Program-made: the position numbers and the translations under genes
Part shown: positions 49,903 through 59,179 of the stretch, in pieces
How positions within the stretch are numbered: position 1 is the stretch's first letter
Layout: each line of letters starts with the position of its first letter
Notes under the pieces: generated by a model
The model's input: only the letters and a program-made list of their open reading frames with translations
Database searches by the model: none
Told to the model about the DNA's origin: nothing
Origin: Nonomuraea sp. NEAU-A123
Lineage (GTDB): Bacteria; Actinomycetota; Actinomycetes; Streptosporangiales; Streptosporangiaceae
DNA: 64,000 nt
Reading direction: 5' to 3'
Assembly: GCF_018603905.1 (NCBI RefSeq)
Contig: NZ_JAHFZZ010000011.1
Location: forward strand, 1 to 64,000

Positions 49903-52122
49903 TCAGCCAAGCAGCTTTCGCGCCGCCTGTTCGATTTCCTCCTCGGACATCAGCACATGGCTGGCCGCATCTCCCAGCGGAATGAAGCTGTCCGCCGACG
50001 TCACCCGCCCCACCTGCCCCGAGAACCCCGCGTCCACCAGCTCGGCCACGATCCCCTCGGACACCCCGCCCGTGTGCCGGGTCTCGTCGGCGATCAGCAC
50101 CTTGCCCGTCAGCTCCGCCGCCCGTACCAGGTCCTCCACCGGCAGCGGCGCCAGCCACCGCAGGTCCAGCACTCGGCAGCCATAACCCTCCTGCGTGAGA
50201 CGGACGGCGGCCCGCAGACTCATCCGCAGCCCGTTGCCGAACGTGACGATCGTGAGATCGCGCCCATCCCCATAGGACCGCGCCCGCCCGATCGGCACGT
50301 GCGTCTCGGGCCAGCGCGACGGCGGCGCGTACGGCGCGAGCCAGCCCCCGTCACCCTCCTCGAACAGGTCGCGCGTGTGATAGAGCGCGATCGGCTCCAG
50401 GAACACGCACACGGACCCCTCCGTGCGCGCGGCCGCGAGGCAGGTGCGCAGCATGGCCGACGCGTCGTCAGGACGCGACGGCGAGGCGATGACCAGGCCG
50501 GGGATGTCGCGCAGGGCGCCGACCGCGTTGTCGTTGTGGAAGTGGCCGCCGAACCCCTTCTGGTACGCGTAACCCGCCACCCGCACCACCATCGGGTTGA
50601 GGTAGGCGCCCCGCGAGAAGAACGACAGCGTGGACGCCTCGCCCCTGAGCTGGTCGAGCGCGTTGTGCAGGTACGCCAGATACTGGATCTCGGGGACGGG
50701 CAGCAGCTTCGACACCCCCGACCCGAGCGCGAGCCCCAGGATGGACTGCTCGTCGAGGTGCGTGTCGAACACCCGCCCGGCGCCGAACCGCTTCTGCAGC
50801 CCCCGGGTGACGCCGTAGACGCCGCCCTTCTTGGCGACGTCCTCGCCGAAGACCATCATCTCCGGGTGGACGGCCAGCGCGTCGGTCAGCGTGCGGTTGA
50901 TGGCCTGGGAGAGCGTCAGCGGCTTCTCGGCCTCGGGCAGCGAGCCGGCGAAGGCCCGTTCCCTGACCGAGGCCTCGGCCGCCACCGGGCTGATCCTGGC
51001 GATCATCTCGGCGCGGCGCGGCGCGAGCGGCTCCATGATCTCCTTGGCCGAGCCGAGGCGCGGGCCGCGGCTGGTCTCCAGGGCGATCCGCAGCACGTGC
51101 TCGCGGGACGACTCGTAGTGCGTGAGCAGTTCCTCGGGCGTCATCAGCCCCGCCTCGACCAGCAGCCGGGCGGTGGTGAGGAGCGGGTCGCGCTCCATGT
51201 CGGCGCGGATCTCCCGCTGGGTGCGGTAGGCGGACTCGACGTCGGACCCGGCGTGACCCATGAGCCGGACCGTGCTCAGGTGCAGGAACGCGGGGGAGCG
51301 GTTGGCCCGTACGTGCTGGACCGCCCGCGTGGCCGCGTCGTAGGCGTCGGCCAGGTCACAGCCGTCGGCGGCGAAGTATTCGATGCCGGGACGCCGCGCG
51401 CTCGCCGCCACCCAGCCCTTGGGCGTGCGGACGCTGATGCCGATGCCGTTGTCCTCGCACACGAACAGGATCGGCAGCGCCTGCCCCTGATGCGTGGCAT
51501 AGGCGGCGGTGTTGAACCCCGTCAGCGCCGTGGCGTGGTTGACGGAGGCGTCGCCGAAGCTGCACACGGTGATCGCGTCACGCGCCCACGGCGAGGGGAC
51601 GTCCAGCGCGCGGGCCCGCTCGATCGCGAAGGCGACGCCCACCGCGCGCGGCAGGTGGCTGGCGATCGTCGAGGTCTGCGGGATGATCGCCAGGTCGGGA
51701 TGGCCGAACACCTTGTGCCGGCCGCCCGCGATCGGCTCCTCCGCCGAGGCGGTCAGCCCCATGAGCACGTCGCGGATGCCCTGCTCGGGCAGCCGTCCGG
51801 CCTGCTCGGACCTGGTCAGGTAGAAGGCGCCGGAGCGGTAGTGCAGCAGCGCGGGGTCGCCGGCCCGCAGCGCCGCGGCGACCGCCGCGTTGCCTTCGTG
51901 GCCGGCCGAGCCGATCGTGTAGAAGCTCTCGTTCTGCTCCCGCAGCCAGCGAGCCGCGATGTCGAGCAGGCGGCTGTCGAGCTGGCGCTGGAAGAGAGTC
52001 TGGCACTGCTCGCCGGTCAGGGACGTGCCCTCGCGTACGGGCCGGCCGGGATCACGGGCCGCGCCCGCCCTCAGCGTCGTTACCGCCTGGGTGAAATGGG
52101 TCTCAACAGAGTCGCGCGCCAC
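49903..52122 (-). CDS. Thiamine-diphosphate dehydrogenase E1, alpha and beta fused
   Basis: 739 aa. The alpha half (1 to about 370) has YTIGSAGHEGNAAVAAAL, HYRSGAFYLTR, the TPP motif SFGDASVNHATALTGFNTAA and RLMGHAGSDVESAYRTQ. The beta half (about 395-739) has TLSQAINRTLTDALAVHPEM, VFGEDVAKKGGVYGVT, DTHLDEQSILGLALG and DLRWLAPLPVEDLV. It belongs to the branched-chain 2-oxoacid dehydrogenase E1 group. No E2 or E3 gene is near, so the complex partners are encoded elsewhere. The leucine-type operon at 57.6 kb could use its product, isovaleryl-CoA. Confidence 0.88.
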   Translation of the reverse strand: MARDSVETHFTQAVTTLRAGAARDPGRPVREGTSLTGEQCQTLFQRQLDSRLLDIAARWLREQNESFYTIGSAGHEGNAAVAAALRAGDPALLHYRSGAFYLTRSEQAGRLPEQGIRDVLMGLTASAEEPIAGGRHKVFGHPDLAIIPQTSTIASHLPRAVGVAFAIERARALDVPSPWARDAITVCSFGDASVNHATALTGFNTAAYATHQGQALPILFVCEDNGIGISVRTPKGWVAASARRPGIEYFAADGCDLADAYDAATRAVQHVRANRSPAFLHLSTVRLMGHAGSDVESAYRTQREIRADMERDPLLTTARLLVEAGLMTPEELLTHYESSREHVLRIALETSRGPRLGSAKEIMEPLAPRRAEMIARISPVAAEASVRERAFAGSLPEAEKPLTLSQAINRTLTDALAVHPEMMVFGEDVAKKGGVYGVTRGLQKRFGAGRVFDTHLDEQSILGLALGSGVSKLLPVPEIQYLAYLHNALDQLRGEASTLSFFSRGAYLNPMVVRVAGYAYQKGFGGHFHNDNAVGALRDIPGLVIASPSRPDDASAMLRTCLAAARTEGSVCVFLEPIALYHTRDLFEEGDGGWLAPYAPPSRWPETHVPIGRARSYGDGRDLTIVTFGNGLRMSLRAAVRLTQEGYGCRVLDLRWLAPLPVEDLVRAAELTGKVLIADETRHTGGVSEGIVAELVDAGFSGQVGRVTSADSFIPLGDAASHVLMSEEEIEQAARKLLG

Positions 52123-52318
52123 AAGGCGATTATGTCGTCCCGATACCGGGTTCGTCTGCCCGTCGGGAGTGACATGTTGTGGACCGGTCCGATTGACCCC
52201 GATCTATAACAGCTTGTCAGATTGGGCAACTTTCTGGCCAACCTGAATGTTTACTGGGAACGAAAAGCGTGGCACCCTCAATGCCGCGTTGAACACAGGG
52301 ATCCAGAAAGGAACCCGC

Positions 52319-53671
52319 ATGTTACAACGCATCCGTGTCGCCGCCGTCGCGCTCGCGACGGCCGCCGGGGTTCTCGCCCTGGCGCCGTCGGCGTCGGCCG
52401 CGGCCAAGGCCCCCTCCATCTCCAACGTGGACCTCAGCCCGGGCTCCCCGGTCGTGGTCTTCGACAAGCCGGTAGCGGTGACGTTCACGTTCACCACCGG
52501 GGACGCGAAGACGGCCGAGCTCCAGCTCAAGCCGCCCGGCCTGAGCGTCGGTACGCCCATCGAGCTCAAGCCGGCGCCGTTCGGCTTCCGGACCAAGTGG
52601 ACCGGTACGAAGAGCTTCGAGGCGAAGGACGCCGGCAAGTGGAGCTTCCTCGCCATCGCCCACGGCGACGGCGAGAAGTCCGTCAGCGGCACCTTCGACA
52701 TCCAGAAGGCCCTCGTCACCAAGATCGTGGACTTCGGCGCCAGCCCCGGCCAGGTGGACCGCGGCGACCTGATCAAGGTCTCCGGCCGGCTCCAGGCCGA
52801 CGGCAAGGGATACACCGGGCAGTCCGTGGCGATCACCTTCCGTGAGAAGGGCGCCGACGCCTACCGCGGCGTCACCACGGTCACCACCGGCCGCGACGGC
52901 TGGTTCGTCACCAAGGTGCGGGCCAGGGCCACCGGCTATTGGCGGGCAGAGTTCGGCGGGAACAAGGAAGCCAGGGCATCGGTCAGCGACAGCGACCGGG
53001 TCGACGTCCAGGTCAGGCGCGATCGCGACAGCAGGATCGCCGGCTTCGACGCCGCACCCGAGCCCGTCGACAAGGGCGCCCGGCTGAACTTCACCGGCAC
53101 CCTGCAGGCCGAGGGCTGGCGGGCACTGCCCGGCCAGCGGATCTCGATCTTCTTCAGGGCCGATGGGTCGCGCCGGTGGGAGTACGTCACCAGCGACGTG
53201 ACCAACCGCGACGGCCGCTTCTGGGCCGGCGCGACCGCTGAGTCCTCGGGCTGGTGGCGGGCCGAGTTCGACGGCACCAGAGGCGTCAGGGGCTCGGTCA
53301 GCGACGCCGACCAGGTCACGGTCGTCGAGCCCACCCCGCCGCCGACGGCGGAGAAGTCGGCCAGCCGCGTGATCAAGTTCAACGCCTACCCGGAGCCGGT
53401 CAAGCGCGGCAAGTACCTGAAGTTCAGGGGCAAGCTGCAGATCGACGACAGCGGCGCCTGGGAGGGGTACGCGGGCAAGGTCGCGCTGTACTTCAAGCCG
53501 GTCGGCTCGCACAAGTGGCAGTACGTGAAGACCACGTCGTCCGGTGACAGCGGCAAGTTGTATGCCAGGGTCAAGGCGTGGAAGTCGGGCTCGTGGAAGT
53601 TCGTGTTCGGCGGGGACGACGATTTCTACGGCGACAGCAGCCGTAGGGACTATGTCCGCGTGAAGCGGTAA
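52319..53671 (+). CDS. Secreted protein with three tandem beta-sandwich repeats
   Basis: 450 aa from ATG 52319, with AAAGGAAC upstream. A signal peptide (MLQRIRVAAVALATAAGVLA, cleavage after ASA near residue 27) is clear. After an N-terminal domain (28-135) come three repeats of about 100 residues beginning VDFGASPGQVDRG (~137), IAGFDAAPEPVDKG (~239) and VIKFNAYPEPVKRG (~350). Each ends in a GYWRAEF/GWWRAEF/SGSWKFVF strand. They look like Ig-like repeats of actinomycete surface proteins. No cell-wall anchor is present. The function is unknown. Confidence 0.8.
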   Translation: MLQRIRVAAVALATAAGVLALAPSASAAAKAPSISNVDLSPGSPVVVFDKPVAVTFTFTTGDAKTAELQLKPPGLSVGTPIELKPAPFGFRTKWTGTKSFEAKDAGKWSFLAIAHGDGEKSVSGTFDIQKALVTKIVDFGASPGQVDRGDLIKVSGRLQADGKGYTGQSVAITFREKGADAYRGVTTVTTGRDGWFVTKVRARATGYWRAEFGGNKEARASVSDSDRVDVQVRRDRDSRIAGFDAAPEPVDKGARLNFTGTLQAEGWRALPGQRISIFFRADGSRRWEYVTSDVTNRDGRFWAGATAESSGWWRAEFDGTRGVRGSVSDADQVTVVEPTPPPTAEKSASRVIKFNAYPEPVKRGKYLKFRGKLQIDDSGAWEGYAGKVALYFKPVGSHKWQYVKTTSSGDSGKLYARVKAWKSGSWKFVFGGDDDFYGDSSRRDYVRVKR

Positions 53672-53692
53672 CCGGTTCGGAACGGCATGGTT

Positions 53693-53723
53693 GAGGCCCG
53701 GGGGCGCGGTTGCCCCGGGCCTC
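53693..53723. terminator. Strong hairpin between convergent genes
   Basis: GAGGCCCGGGG and CCCCGGGCCTC form a perfect 11-bp stem with a 9-nt loop, 22 bp after the secreted-protein stop and 12 bp from the stop of the convergent coiled-coil gene. Confidence 0.85.
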
Positions 53724-53734
53724 AGCTGTCGGTG

Positions 53735-54256
53735 CTACGACTCGGGGGCCTTCGCGCCGAGGCTGATGAGCATCGACTTGAGCTCGCCGAACCCGGTCTT
53801 GAGCTCACCCACTCCGGTCTTGAGCTCACCGACTTCGGTCTTGAGCTCGGCTATGTCCTTGTCGACCTTTTCGAACCGCTGGTCAACGGTCGACTCAAGG
53901 CCGTCGATCCTTTCGTTGACCTTGCCGATTCGCAGCTCGACGCTGGCTATATCCCGATTTACCCGGTCGAAGCCATCTTCCGTGTCCTTCCTGAGCAGAA
54001 AGACCTTCTCGAAGAGCAGATCGGCTCGTGCGTCGATCCTCTGTTCGAGTTGATCCGCTCGCGTCGCGATCTTCTCGTCGAGCTCTTTCGTCCGCTTGTC
54101 GATCCTGTCGAGGACGTTCTTCCCGACGATGTCCACGCGGTCGTGCAGGCCGGTGAACCGTTGTTCGATCGAGATACCAGGCACGCCACTCACCGTATCG
54201 GTCTGGAGGGCAGAGACCTTGTCCTGCAAGTCGATGACTGCCAAGTGCAAATCCAA
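53735..54256 (-). CDS. Coiled-coil protein of unknown function
   Basis: 173 aa. Residues ~45-165 form a long heptad coil (RIDKRTKELDEKIATRADQL, RVNRDIASVELRIGKVNERI). The end carries near-identical heptads VGELKT, VGELKT, FGELKS, encoded by a 21-bp DNA repeat at about 53773-53853. No membrane segment or known domain is seen. It may oligomerise through the coil. Similar short coiled coils occur widely in actinomycetes without assigned role. Confidence 0.65.
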   Translation of the reverse strand: MDLHLAVIDLQDKVSALQTDTVSGVPGISIEQRFTGLHDRVDIVGKNVLDRIDKRTKELDEKIATRADQLEQRIDARADLLFEKVFLLRKDTEDGFDRVNRDIASVELRIGKVNERIDGLESTVDQRFEKVDKDIAELKTEVGELKTGVGELKTGFGELKSMLISLGAKAPES

Positions 54257-54357
54257 CGCTGGTTCTCCTTTGACGAAGGGGGATGGGGCGCGGACCCATC
54301 AGGAAAGTTACCCTCCGTGAGGAGATCGTTGCAGGCGGATGCGAAACCCCGTGCGAC

Positions 54358-55212
54358 CTACTCCGCCCGCCTGAACTGCGCGATCCCCACCCCCAGCAGA
54401 ACAGCCCCCAGAAGTGCCACCACCCCCAGCTCCAGCCCCACCGGCACCTGGAAGTCGAACCACCGAACTCCGGGGTTGAGCACCGCGTTCACTTGCGCGG
54501 GAACGTCGAGGTGGGAGAAGACCGCCTGCCGCATCGGGTCCACCGCGTACGTCATCGGGTTGATCACCGTCAGCAGGTGCAGCCACGACGGCAGGTTCGC
54601 CAGCGGGAACATCGCCCCCGACAGGAACATCATCGGCATGATCGCCATCTGCATCAGCCCGAAGAAGGTCTGCATGTTGCGCATCCGCGCCGCCAGCATC
54701 ACCCCGAACGCCGTGATCGTGAACGCCGCGAGGAACATCTCCGCCAGCAGCGTGACGATCAGGGCCGGCGAGTACGGTACGCCGACCAACCCGGCCATCG
54801 CCAGGATGACGACGCCCTGCCCGGTGGCCACCAGGGCCCCGCCCAGGCACTTGCCGACCACGATCGCCCCGCGTGAGACCGGGGCGACGAGCATCTCGCG
54901 CAGGAAGCCGAACTCGCGGTCCCACACGATGGACCCGGCCGAGAACATACCGGTCATGATCACGGTCATCGAGATCATGCCGGGATACATGAAGGTGCGG
55001 TAGTCGATGCCCGGGATGGTGCCGCGCACCAGCGAGCCCAGCCCGGTGCCCATCACGAACAGCCACAGCACCGGCTGCAGCAGCATCGACAGCATGCGGG
55101 TGCGGTCGTTGACGAACCGCAGCAGCTCCCGGTGCAGCACCACCTTGACCGCCCGGAGGTCGTGCCCGGCGCTGTGCACCGGTACCCGGACGCTGATCGC
55201 CTCTGTCGCCAT
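54358..55212 (-). CDS. ABC-2 type exporter permease
   Basis: 284 aa from ATG 55212 (MATEAIS); an upstream start at 55242 would overlap the ATPase gene. Six hydrophobic segments are visible, with the DrrB-like blocks RMLSMLLQPVLWLFVMGTGL, REFGFLREMLVAPVSRGAIV and PMMFLSGAMFPLANLPSWLH, followed by NPMTYAVDPMR. It pairs with the ATPase gene upstream (2-bp gap) as a DrrAB-type drug or lipid exporter. Confidence 0.88.
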   Translation of the reverse strand: MATEAISVRVPVHSAGHDLRAVKVVLHRELLRFVNDRTRMLSMLLQPVLWLFVMGTGLGSLVRGTIPGIDYRTFMYPGMISMTVIMTGMFSAGSIVWDREFGFLREMLVAPVSRGAIVVGKCLGGALVATGQGVVILAMAGLVGVPYSPALIVTLLAEMFLAAFTITAFGVMLAARMRNMQTFFGLMQMAIMPMMFLSGAMFPLANLPSWLHLLTVINPMTYAVDPMRQAVFSHLDVPAQVNAVLNPGVRWFDFQVPVGLELGVVALLGAVLLGVGIAQFRRAE

Positions 55213-55214
55213 GA

Positions 55215-56195
55215 CTATCGCCTCGCCATCGCTCTCATCCACGCCCTGCCGCCCGCCTCGGCGCCTTCCTCGGCGTCGCGGATCGTGGAACCGGTGTAGT
55301 TCATGAACACGTCGTCGAGTGAGGGCCGTGAGACGCTCACCGACTTGATCGGCATGCCGAGCTCGGCGAACAGCCGGGGCACGAACTCCTCGCCCGACGC
55401 GACGGCGAACGTCACCGCGCCCTCGCGCACGGCCGCGTCCAGGTCGAACTTCTCGCGTAACGCCTTGATCGCGGCGTCGTCGTCGCCGGTCTGGATCTGC
55501 ACCCGGTCCTTGCCGATGCTGGCCTTCAGCGCCTCCGGCGAGTCGATGACGACGATCTCGCCGTGGTCGATGATCGCGATCCGGTCGCAGTACTCGGCCT
55601 CGTCCATGTAGTGGGTGGTCATGAAGATGGTGATGTCCTCCAGATGCCGGAGCTGGTTGATGTATCCCCAGATGGCCGAGCGGGTCTGCGGGTCGAGGCC
55701 GACCGTGGGCTCGTCCAGGAACAGCACCCGGGGCGAGTGCAGGAGCCCGCGGGCGATCTCCAGCCGCCGCTTCATGCCGCCGGAGAACGTCATGACCTTG
55801 GCGTCCTTGCGGTCCCAGAGCGCGACCATCTCCATGACCTGCTTGATCCGGTCGCCGACGATGCTCTTCGGCACGCCGTACAGCTCGGCGTGGAAGCGCA
55901 GGTTCTGTTCGGCGCTCAGGTAGCCGTCGAGCGTCGGGTCCTGGAAGACCAGCCCGATGTTCCTGCGTACCTCGTCGCGCTCGCGCACCACGTCGTACCC
56001 GGCGACCGTGGCGCTGCCGCCGGTCGGGTTGACGAGCGTGCAGAGCATGCTGATCGTGGTGGTCTTCCCCGCGCCGTTCGGGCCGAGGAAACCGAAGACC
56101 TCGCCGGGGGCCACCTCGAAGTCGACGCCCTTGACGGCCTCGACCTTGCCGTAGTCCTTCTTCAGGCCGTGTACGGCCACAGCCACTTCTGTCAT
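55215..56195 (-). CDS. ABC exporter ATP-binding protein (DrrA-like)
   Basis: 326 aa. Walker A is GPNGAGKTTT, the signature is FSGGMKRRLEIARGL, Walker B is VLFLDEPTVGLDPQTR and the switch His lies in FMTTHYMDEAEYCDR. The C-terminal ~90-residue extension (DAAVREGAVTFAV, SVSRPSLDDVFMNYTG) is the DrrA-type regulatory tail with the final LDDVF motif. It lies between padR and the permease gene with gaps of 2 bp each. Confidence 0.9.
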   Translation of the reverse strand: MTEVAVAVHGLKKDYGKVEAVKGVDFEVAPGEVFGFLGPNGAGKTTTISMLCTLVNPTGGSATVAGYDVVRERDEVRRNIGLVFQDPTLDGYLSAEQNLRFHAELYGVPKSIVGDRIKQVMEMVALWDRKDAKVMTFSGGMKRRLEIARGLLHSPRVLFLDEPTVGLDPQTRSAIWGYINQLRHLEDITIFMTTHYMDEAEYCDRIAIIDHGEIVVIDSPEALKASIGKDRVQIQTGDDDAAIKALREKFDLDAAVREGAVTFAVASGEEFVPRLFAELGMPIKSVSVSRPSLDDVFMNYTGSTIRDAEEGAEAGGRAWMRAMARR

Positions 56196-56197
56196 GG

Positions 56198-56842
56198 TCA
56201 GTCCTCCGCGAGGATCTGGAAAACGGACTTACGTGTCTGCCTGAGCAGCTTCTTGGCCTGGGCGACCTGCTGGTCGTTGGCCGTCCGCGTCAGGTGGCTG
56301 AACGCCTCGTTGAGCTGGGCCCACAGCAGCCGCAGCTCGTGCCGGTCCTCGGGCACCGAGCGCGCCACCTCGTCCCAGGGCGCCTCGCCGTCGAGGTGCC
56401 GTTCGGCCTGCTCGCGGCCCTGCTCGGTCAGGATGTAGATCCGGGAGCCGCCGGTCTCGTCGCTGGAGACCAGGCCCTCGTCCTCCAGTTGCTGGAGGGA
56501 TGGATAGACCGAGCCGGGGCTGGGCCGCCACACTCCGCGGCTGCGCTCCTCTATGTCCTGGATCATCTGGTAGCCGTTCTTCGGCCCTTCGCTGAGCAGG
56601 CTCAGCAGCGCTGCCCTGACGTCTCCCCGCCGTACGCGCGGAGCGCCGCCCTCCCAGCCCATCGGCGGCGCGCCGGGCATACCGCCGCCCATCCCCGGGC
56701 CGCCGCCCGGGATGGGCGGCATGCCCGGGCCCATCGCGTGCGGTGGTGCGCCGGGCGGGAACGGTGGATCCGGCGGGAAGTGGGGGTGTGGGGGTTCTGT
56801 AGCCGCTTGAGGGATGTCATCCCACATGTGCGGATCACGCAT
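56198..56842 (-). CDS. PadR-family regulator of the ABC operon
   Basis: 214 aa with GGAGG before the ATG. A Pro/Gly/Met-rich N-terminal tail (PPFPPGAPPHAMGPGMPPIP) precedes the PadR winged helix (RRGDVRAALLSLLSEGPKNG, YQMIQDIEERSRGVWRPSPG, SVYPSLQQLEDEGLV). The C-terminal helical domain follows. PadR genes that lead ABC exporter operons usually repress them until the transported drug binds. A 37-bp inverted repeat lies at its start. Confidence 0.9.
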   Translation of the reverse strand: MRDPHMWDDIPQAATEPPHPHFPPDPPFPPGAPPHAMGPGMPPIPGGGPGMGGGMPGAPPMGWEGGAPRVRRGDVRAALLSLLSEGPKNGYQMIQDIEERSRGVWRPSPGSVYPSLQQLEDEGLVSSDETGGSRIYILTEQGREQAERHLDGEAPWDEVARSVPEDRHELRLLWAQLNEAFSHLTRTANDQQVAQAKKLLRQTRKSVFQILAED

Positions 56843-56851
56843 GATGCCTCC

Positions 56852-56888
56852 AACTATCGAGATACCTTGACGATATATCTAGATAGTT
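56852..56888. promoter_or_regulatory. Inverted repeat, probable PadR operator
   Basis: AACTATCGAGATA and TATCTAGATAGTT are 13-nt arms that match in all but one position, around an 11-nt centre. The site lies 9 bp upstream of the padR ATG, in the promoter region. Its A/T-rich arms contrast with the surroundings. Confidence 0.7.
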
Positions 56889-56926
56889 GGCATGAAAAGC
56901 CCATGTTTTGCGGTTGTAGCCGACTG

Positions 56927-57511
56927 TTAGTGAGCGTTAACCGAGGCCGCGATGGCGGCTCTGGCCATCGCGTGCAGGAGGGGGCGCATGGCCTGCGCGG
57001 GCAGTTCGCCGGCGCTGTGCGGGGTGGAGTTGAGCAGCCCGAAGACGGCGTGCGTGGCGGCCCGCAGCCGCGCGGGCGGGCACGACGGATGCAGCTCGGC
57101 CAGCACGGTGACCCATTCCTCGACGTACAGCCGCTGCAGCCGCCTGATCTGCCGCCGCTCCCGCTCGGGCACGTTGCCCAGTTCCCTGTCGTGCACGGTG
57201 ATCAGCGCGGGCTGTTCGAGTGCGAAGGTGATCTGCACGTTCAGCAGCGCGTTGAGGGTCTCCTCCGGCCCGCCGGGCGAGGTGACCGCCGCGGCGGCCG
57301 ACTCGCGCAACTGCGAGCTGATGCCCAGCAGCATCTCGGCGAGCAGCGCCTCCTTGCCGCTGAAGTGGCGGTAGAGCGCCGGGCCCGAGACGCCGACCGC
57401 GCCGCCGATGTCCTCGATCGAGACGCCGTGGAAGCCGCGCGCGGCGAACAGGTTCGCGGCCGCGCCGAGGATCTCCAGGCGCCGGGTGCCACGGCTCCGC
57501 GTCGTCGTCAC
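56927..57511 (-). CDS. TetR-family regulator of the leucine-type operon
   Basis: 194 aa. The HTH is GFHGVSIEDIGGAVGVSGPA followed by LYRHFSGKEALLAEML. The C-terminal domain resembles the FadR/KstR-like group (AEEWVTVLAELHPSCPPARL). It is divergent from the carboxyltransferase gene with 64 bp between. TetR repressors at this position sense acyl-CoA intermediates in several actinomycetes, so control of the operon is likely. Confidence 0.85.
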   Translation of the reverse strand: MTTTRSRGTRRLEILGAAANLFAARGFHGVSIEDIGGAVGVSGPALYRHFSGKEALLAEMLLGISSQLRESAAAAVTSPGGPEETLNALLNVQITFALEQPALITVHDRELGNVPERERRQIRRLQRLYVEEWVTVLAELHPSCPPARLRAATHAVFGLLNSTPHSAGELPAQAMRPLLHAMARAAIAASVNAH

Positions 57512-57533
57512 GTCTCACATGGTAGACGGTTAC

Positions 57534-57549
57534 GTTAATGATGACTAAC
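57534..57549. promoter_or_regulatory. Imperfect palindrome between TetR and the carboxylase operon
   Basis: GTTAATGA and TGACTAAC match as inverted repeats in 6 of 8 positions. The site is 23 bp from the TetR start and 27 bp from the operon start. A GTTAC just upstream may extend it. Confidence 0.45.
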
Positions 57550-57575
57550 ATCTGCCTCATAACGGAAGGGGGCAC

Positions 57576-59144
57576 ATGAGCGACTGGCCGGTGCTGAACT
57601 CGGCCGCGGACCCCGGCAGCGAGGCGTTCAAGCAGAACGCCGCGCTCAACGAGCGGCTCGCCGCCGACCTGCTGGAGCGCCTCGCCGTGGCCGCCGCGGG
57701 CGGTCCCGAGCGGTCGCGGCAGCGTCACGTGGAACGCGGCAAGCTGCTGCCGCGCGACCGCGTCGACGGCCTGCTCGACCCCGGCTCCCGCTTCCTGGAG
57801 CTGTCGCCGCTGGCCGCCAACGGCCTCTACGACGACCAGGCCCCGGCCGCCGGGATCATCACCGGCGTCGGCAGGATCGCCGGGCGCGAGTGCGTGGTCG
57901 TGGCCAACGACGCCACCGTGAAGGGCGGCACGTACTACCCGATCACCGTCAAGAAGCACCTGCGCGCGCAGGAGGTGGCGCTGCACAACCACCTGCCGTG
58001 CGTGTACCTGGTCGACTCCGGCGGCGCGTTCCTCCCCAGGCAGGACGAGGTCTTCCCCGACCGGGACCACTTCGGCCGCATCTTCTACAACCAGGCCACG
58101 ATGTCCGCGCGCGGCATCCCGCAGATCGCCGCCGTGCTCGGCTCCTGTACGGCGGGCGGCGCGTACGTCCCGGCCATGAGCGACGAGGCCGTCATCGTGC
58201 GCGACCAGGGCACCATCTTCCTCGGCGGCCCGCCGCTGGTGAAGGCGGCCACCGGCGAGGAGGTCACGGCGGAGGAGCTGGGCGGCGGCGACCTGCACGC
58301 CCGGGTCAGCGGCGTCACCGACCACCTGGCCGACGACGACGCGCACGCGCTGGCCATCGTCCGCGACATCGTCTCCACGCTGGCCCCGAGAGCCGAGCGG
58401 CCCTGGGACAGGGCCGAGCCCGCGGAGCCCCGGCACGATCCGCGCGATCTCTACGGCATCGTGCCCGCCGACACCCGCCGGCCGTACGACGTGCGGGAGG
58501 TCATCGCCCGGCTCGTCGACGGCTCGCGGTTCCTGGAGTTCAAGGCCGAGTACGGCTCGACGCTGGTCACCGGCTTCGCCCACCTGCACGGACACCCGGT
58601 CGGGATCGTCGCGAACAACGGCATCCTGTTCAGCGAGTCCGCGCTGAAGGGCGCGCACTTCATCGAGCTGTGCGACCGCAGGCGCATCCCGCTGGTGTTC
58701 CTGCAGAACATCAGCGGCTTCATGGTCGGCAAGGCCTACGAGGCGGGCGGCATCGCCAAGCACGGCGCCAAGATGGTCACCGCGGTCTCCTGTGCCAGGG
58801 TGCCGAAGTTCACGGTGGTGATCGGCGGGTCGTTCGGCGCGGGCAACTACGCCATGGCCGGGCGGGCGTACTCGCCCAGGTTCCTGTGGATGTGGCCGAA
58901 CGCCCGCATCTCGGTCATGGGCGGCGAGCAGGCCGCGAACGTGCTCACCACCGTCGGCAACGCCGACGCGGAGGCCATCAGGGCCCAGTACGAGCACCAG
59001 GGCAACCCTTACTACTCCACCGCCCGGCTGTGGGACGACGGTGTGATCGACCCGCTCGACACCCGCACGGTCCTCGGCCTGGCACTCTCCGCGGCGGCCA
59101 ACGCCCCGCTCGACCCCGTCGGCTACGGCGTCTTCCGGATGTGA
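57576..59144 (+). CDS. Methylcrotonyl-CoA carboxylase-type carboxyltransferase (beta subunit)
   Basis: 522 aa with GGAAGGGGG before the ATG. Crotonase-fold halves show [59 protein letters not shown], then [40 protein letters not shown]. The FMVGK and GAYVPA blocks are those of MCC beta rather than propionyl-CoA carboxylase. It carboxylates 3-methylcrotonyl-CoA in leucine breakdown with the biotin subunit encoded downstream (liuB in Pseudomonas terms). Confidence 0.88.
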   Translation: MSDWPVLNSAADPGSEAFKQNAALNERLAADLLERLAVAAAGGPERSRQRHVERGKLLPRDRVDGLLDPGSRFLELSPLAANGLYDDQAPAAGIITGVGRIAGRECVVVANDATVKGGTYYPITVKKHLRAQEVALHNHLPCVYLVDSGGAFLPRQDEVFPDRDHFGRIFYNQATMSARGIPQIAAVLGSCTAGGAYVPAMSDEAVIVRDQGTIFLGGPPLVKAATGEEVTAEELGGGDLHARVSGVTDHLADDDAHALAIVRDIVSTLAPRAERPWDRAEPAEPRHDPRDLYGIVPADTRRPYDVREVIARLVDGSRFLEFKAEYGSTLVTGFAHLHGHPVGIVANNGILFSESALKGAHFIELCDRRRIPLVFLQNISGFMVGKAYEAGGIAKHGAKMVTAVSCARVPKFTVVIGGSFGAGNYAMAGRAYSPRFLWMWPNARISVMGGEQAANVLTTVGNADAEAIRAQYEHQGNPYYSTARLWDDGVIDPLDTRTVLGLALSAAANAPLDPVGYGVFRM

Positions 59145-59179
59145 GTGTGCTCATGGCCCCGTCTCTTAGTTCGCAGGCG

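Noticed and set aside
56937-58997. 686-codon minus-strand frame
   Set aside because: Overlaps the TetR gene in another frame and runs antisense to the carboxyltransferase; His/Gly/Asp-rich shadow.
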